Of a stretch of DNA of 7,341 nt, positions 5,309-7,341 are shown one piece after another. Position 1 is the stretch's first letter; each line of letters begins with the position of its first letter. Origin of the DNA: Clostridiales bacterium (GTDB taxonomy: Bacteria; Bacillota; Clostridia; Oscillospirales; Oscillospiraceae); contig DYBS01000106.1 in the NCBI GenBank assembly GCA_019418525.1, positions 1 through 7,341 of the forward strand, given 5' to 3'. Under the pieces are notes generated by a model. That model saw only the letters and a program-made list of their open reading frames with translations. It was not told the DNA's origin and did not search any database. The position numbers and the translations under genes are program-made.

Positions 5309-6031
5309 ATGGAGCTGTGGAAGGCCCTGCAACTGGATATGGAGCGCCACCGGGTGGTGACCCTGGTGGGGGGCGGTGGCAAGAGCAGCACCATGTACGC
5401 CCTGGCCCGGCAGGCTCGGGACGCGGGGAAGCGGGTGATCGTCACCACCAGCACCCACATTTTGCCCCATCCGAAGATCTTCCTTACCGACGACCCGGAG
5501 CCGGAGCACCTGAAACGCTGCCTGGACGAGCACGGGGTCATCACCCTGGGTACCCTGGGCCGGGCGGACAAGCTGTGCGGCACCGGGGAGATCGGGGTGT
5601 GCAAGGGCCTGGCCGACGTGGTCCTCATCGAGGGGGACGGCGCCCGGGTAAAGCCCCTGAAGGTCCCCGCCGCCCACGAGCCGGTCATCCCGCCGGAGAC
5701 CGACGCGGTGGTGGCGGTGGCGGGGCTGGACGCCCTGAATTGTACCATCGGGGAGATCTGCCACCGGCCCGAGCAGGTGGCAGCCTTTCTGGGCAAAACC
5801 GTCGAGGACATCGTCACCGAAGAGGACATGGCCGCCATTCTGGCCAGCCCCGCGGGCAGCCGCAAGGGCGTGAGGGCGGAGATGGCCTTCCGATGCCTGC
5901 TGAACAAAGCCGACACCCCGGCCCTTGTGGAGCGGGGACAGGCGGTGGCCCGGCTGTTGGCCGGGCAGGGCATCCATGCTCACATCCATCACTATACCGA
6001 AGAGGAACGGGGAGGACTATGCTGGTTTTGA
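5309..6031 (+). CDS. yqeC: Selenium-dependent molybdenum hydroxylase accessory protein YqeC
   Basis: Probable nucleotide-binding maturation factor of selenium-dependent molybdenum hydroxylases; the exact reaction is not established in the family. 240 aa, near family length. Visible motifs: P-loop-like VGGGGKSS (20-27) after a short N-terminal helix, VIVTTSTH (43-50), LIEGDGARVKPLKVPAAHEPVIP (106-128) with the family-typical EGDGA and HEPVIP, and LLNKAD (197-202), which resembles the NKxD base-specificity motif of GTPases. The ATG at 5309 follows GGAGAGG by 6 nt; a TTG at 5288 in frame is less likely. It is the first gene of a tight operon: its 3' end overlaps yqeB by 13 nt. Pairing with yqeB and an XdhC-type gene supports the assignment. 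Confidence 0.9.
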   Translation: MELWKALQLDMERHRVVTLVGGGGKSSTMYALARQARDAGKRVIVTTSTHILPHPKIFLTDDPEPEHLKRCLDEHGVITLGTLGRADKLCGTGEIGVCKGLADVVLIEGDGARVKPLKVPAAHEPVIPPETDAVVAVAGLDALNCTIGEICHRPEQVAAFLGKTVEDIVTEEDMAAILASPAGSRKGVRAEMAFRCLLNKADTPALVERGQAVARLLAGQGIHAHIHHYTEEERGGLCWF

Positions 6032-6807
6032 TCAAAGGCGCCGGGGACCTGGCCACGGGAGTGGCTGTCCGGCTGTTGCACGCGGGGTTCCGGCTGGTGA
6101 TGACCGATATCGCCCAGCCCACGGCGGTGCGCCGCACCGTGGCCTTCTGTCAGTGCATTTATGACGGGATCACCCAGGTGGAGGGCATCACCGCCCGCCA
6201 TGTGTCCACCACCCAGGAGGTGGAGGGGTGCTGGGAGCGGGGAGAGGTCCCCGTCCTGGTGGACCCGGAGGCGGAGATCCGCCACAAATTCCACTTCGAC
6301 GCGGAGGTGGACGCCATCCTAGCCAAGTACAACGTGAACACCCGGATGGATGACGCCCCCATCGTGGTGGCTCTGGGGCCCGGCTTCACCGCCGGGGTGG
6401 ACTGCCACGCCGTGGTGGAGACTAAGCGGGGCCACTACCTGGGCCGGGTCATCACTGAGGGGAGCGCCATCCCCAACACCGGCGTGCCCGGCGACGTGGG
6501 GGGCTACTCCAAGGAGCGCATCATCCGCGCCTGTCGGGACGGCATCTTTGAGCCGGTGGCCGCCATCGGCGACACCGTGGCCAAGGGGGACATCGTGGCC
6601 CGAGTGGATGGGGAGCCGGTTTACAGCCAGATGCCCGGCATCGTGCGGGGGATGCTCCCCGCCGGGCTGAAGGTCAAGCGGGGGATGAAGTCGGGGGACA
6701 TCGACGCCCGCTGTGAGCTGGACCACTGTTTTACGGTATCGGATAAGGCCCGGGCCATCGGCGGCGGGGTGCTGGAGGCCCTGCTGATGTTCCGGCACAA
6801 GAACTAA
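6019..6807 (+). CDS. yqeB: Selenium-dependent molybdenum hydroxylase system protein, YqeB family (EF2563 type)
   Basis: Accessory protein found with selenium-dependent molybdenum hydroxylases; biochemical role unknown, proposed to help in cofactor/selenium handling. 262 aa, family length. The N-terminus LIKGAGDLATGVAVRL (4-19) is the signature glycine-rich start of a nucleotide-binding-type fold, followed by QPTAVRRTVAF (33-43). The central GPGFTAGVDCHAVVET (120-135) and GHYLGRVI...GSAIPNTGVPGDVGGY (138-163) are highly typical. The region about 180-215 (IGDTVAKGDIVARVDGEPV...GIVRGML) looks like a biotinyl/lipoyl-type barrel hammerhead but has no lipoyl lysine motif that I can identify. The ATG at 6019 lies inside the end of yqeC (13-nt overlap); its GGGGAGG is only 3 nt upstream, so it is probably coupled to yqeC translation. 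Confidence 0.93.
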   Translation: MLVLIKGAGDLATGVAVRLLHAGFRLVMTDIAQPTAVRRTVAFCQCIYDGITQVEGITARHVSTTQEVEGCWERGEVPVLVDPEAEIRHKFHFDAEVDAILAKYNVNTRMDDAPIVVALGPGFTAGVDCHAVVETKRGHYLGRVITEGSAIPNTGVPGDVGGYSKERIIRACRDGIFEPVAAIGDTVAKGDIVARVDGEPVYSQMPGIVRGMLPAGLKVKRGMKSGDIDARCELDHCFTVSDKARAIGGGVLEALLMFRHKN

Positions 6808-6816
6808 GGGAGAACG

Positions 6817-6840
6817 CCCCGGGAGCTGGAAGGCCCGGGG
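6817..6840 (+). promoter_or_regulatory. GC hairpin in the yqeB-XdhC gap
   Basis: CCCCGGG (6817-6823) pairs with CCCGGGG (6834-6840), 10-nt loop, ending just before the AAAGGA ribosome-binding site of the next gene. There is no T-run, so it is not a terminator. It may tune expression or mRNA processing within the operon; this is inference. Confidence 0.45.
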
Positions 6841-6854
6841 GGAAAGGAAACGAT

Positions 6855-7341
6855 ATGGAACGACTGATCCTGTGCGGCGGGGGCCATGTGTCCCTGGAGG
6901 TGGCGTATATGGCCAGCCACCTGGAATTTGAAGTGGTGGTCATCGACGACCGCCCGGAGTTTGCCAACAAGGAGCGCTTCCCCATGGCAGCACAAGTGCT
7001 GTGTATGCCCTTCCTGGAGGCCCTGGACCAGCTGGGCAGCCGGGAGGATGACTACTATGTCATCCTCACCCGGGGCCACGCCTTTGACGGCGTGTGTCTG
7101 GCCCGGGTGCTGGAGGGGGACTACGCCTACGTGGGCATGATCGGCAGCAAGATCAAGGTGGCCGCCGTGATGAAGCATATGAAGGAGCTGGGCTATCCGG
7201 CCAACGTGCTGGCCGGCGTCCACTCGCCGGTGGGCCTCCAGATCGGGGCGCAGACCCCGGCGGAGATCGCGGTGTCCATCCTGGGCGAGGTGATCCAGGA
7301 GCGGGCGCGGAAGGGCCCCGGCACCCCGCCGCCCCCCAGCG
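6855..7341 (+). CDS. XdhC-family protein, C-terminal-domain-only form (partial, runs off right edge)
   Basis: XdhC proteins help insert or sulfurate the molybdenum cofactor of xanthine dehydrogenase-type enzymes. 162 codons are seen, with no stop before the window end. The start MERLILCGGGHVSLEVA goes straight into the Rossmann-type XdhC C-terminal domain: IDDRPEFANKERFP (30-43), VILTRGHAFD (69-78), YVGMIGSKIK (92-101), GVHSPVGLQIGAQTPAEIAVSI (121-142, in two adjacent family motifs). The usual N-terminal XdhC/CoxI domain is absent, and the 47-nt gap to yqeB leaves no room for it. The last visible residues form a Pro-rich tail (GTPPPP), suggesting the protein end or a linker is close. Start: AAAGGA (6843-6848) 6 nt before the ATG. 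Third gene of the yqeC-yqeB operon, probably serving the same hydroxylase maturation. Confidence 0.88.
   Translation, partial: MERLILCGGGHVSLEVAYMASHLEFEVVVIDDRPEFANKERFPMAAQVLCMPFLEALDQLGSREDDYYVILTRGHAFDGVCLARVLEGDYAYVGMIGSKIKVAAVMKHMKELGYPANVLAGVHSPVGLQIGAQTPAEIAVSILGEVIQERARKGPGTPPPPS

Noticed and set aside
5153..5992. Upstream extension of the tadA frame to a 435-codon reading frame
   Set aside because: The extra 280 codons are antisense to yqeC, have no domain, and the internal ATG at 5152 has an ideal Shine-Dalgarno and gives the normal TadA length.
5275..6018. Plus-strand upstream extension of the yqeB frame (510 codons in total)
   Set aside because: The extension overlaps yqeC in another frame and is Gly/Arg-rich shadow sequence. 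The YqeB family N-terminus begins exactly at 6019.

Overview
The window looks like a piece of a high-GC Firmicutes (Clostridia) chromosome. Codon use is strongly GC-biased, Shine-Dalgarno sequences are strong (AGGAGG-type), promoters are sigma-A-like and intergenic DNA is AT-richer. The gene set (long-stalk FtsX-type ABC permease, YqeC/YqeB selenium-molybdenum hydroxylase accessory genes) would fit an Oscillospiraceae-type anaerobe such as Flavonifractor or Intestinimonas relatives. That taxonomic guess is inference from style, not from a marker gene.

Left part (1-3758): a minus-strand operon of an ABC ATPase (2917-3618) followed, with a 7-nt overlap, by a very large FtsX-like permease (2923 running off the left edge, 974 codons visible). 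The permease carries an outward-facing coiled-coil hairpin of about 540 residues, built of two nearly equal arms around a roughly 120-residue tip. A TetR-family regulator (3759-4358) is divergent from it. The space between them holds two face-to-face promoters whose -10 boxes lie inside one 26-bp inverted repeat, a strong candidate for a single operator controlling both the transporter and the regulator itself.

Middle (4359-4684): a gene-free stretch between the convergent ends of tetR and tadA. It starts with a good intrinsic terminator, then holds two diverged direct copies (about 175-177 bp apart) of a roughly 90-bp AT-rich unit with conserved boxes at conserved spacing, separated by a very stable 16-bp hairpin. 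I cannot assign this element to any known class; it is the least explained part of the window.

Right part (4685-7341): tadA (tRNA adenosine deaminase) on the minus strand, divergent from a plus-strand operon yqeC - yqeB - XdhC-family gene (the last cut by the right edge). These three are accessory genes of selenium-dependent molybdenum hydroxylases. The hydroxylase subunits and selenium donor genes (selD etc.) are not in the window and would be expected downstream or elsewhere. The XdhC-family protein starts directly in the C-terminal Rossmann domain and lacks the usual N-terminal XdhC/CoxI domain.
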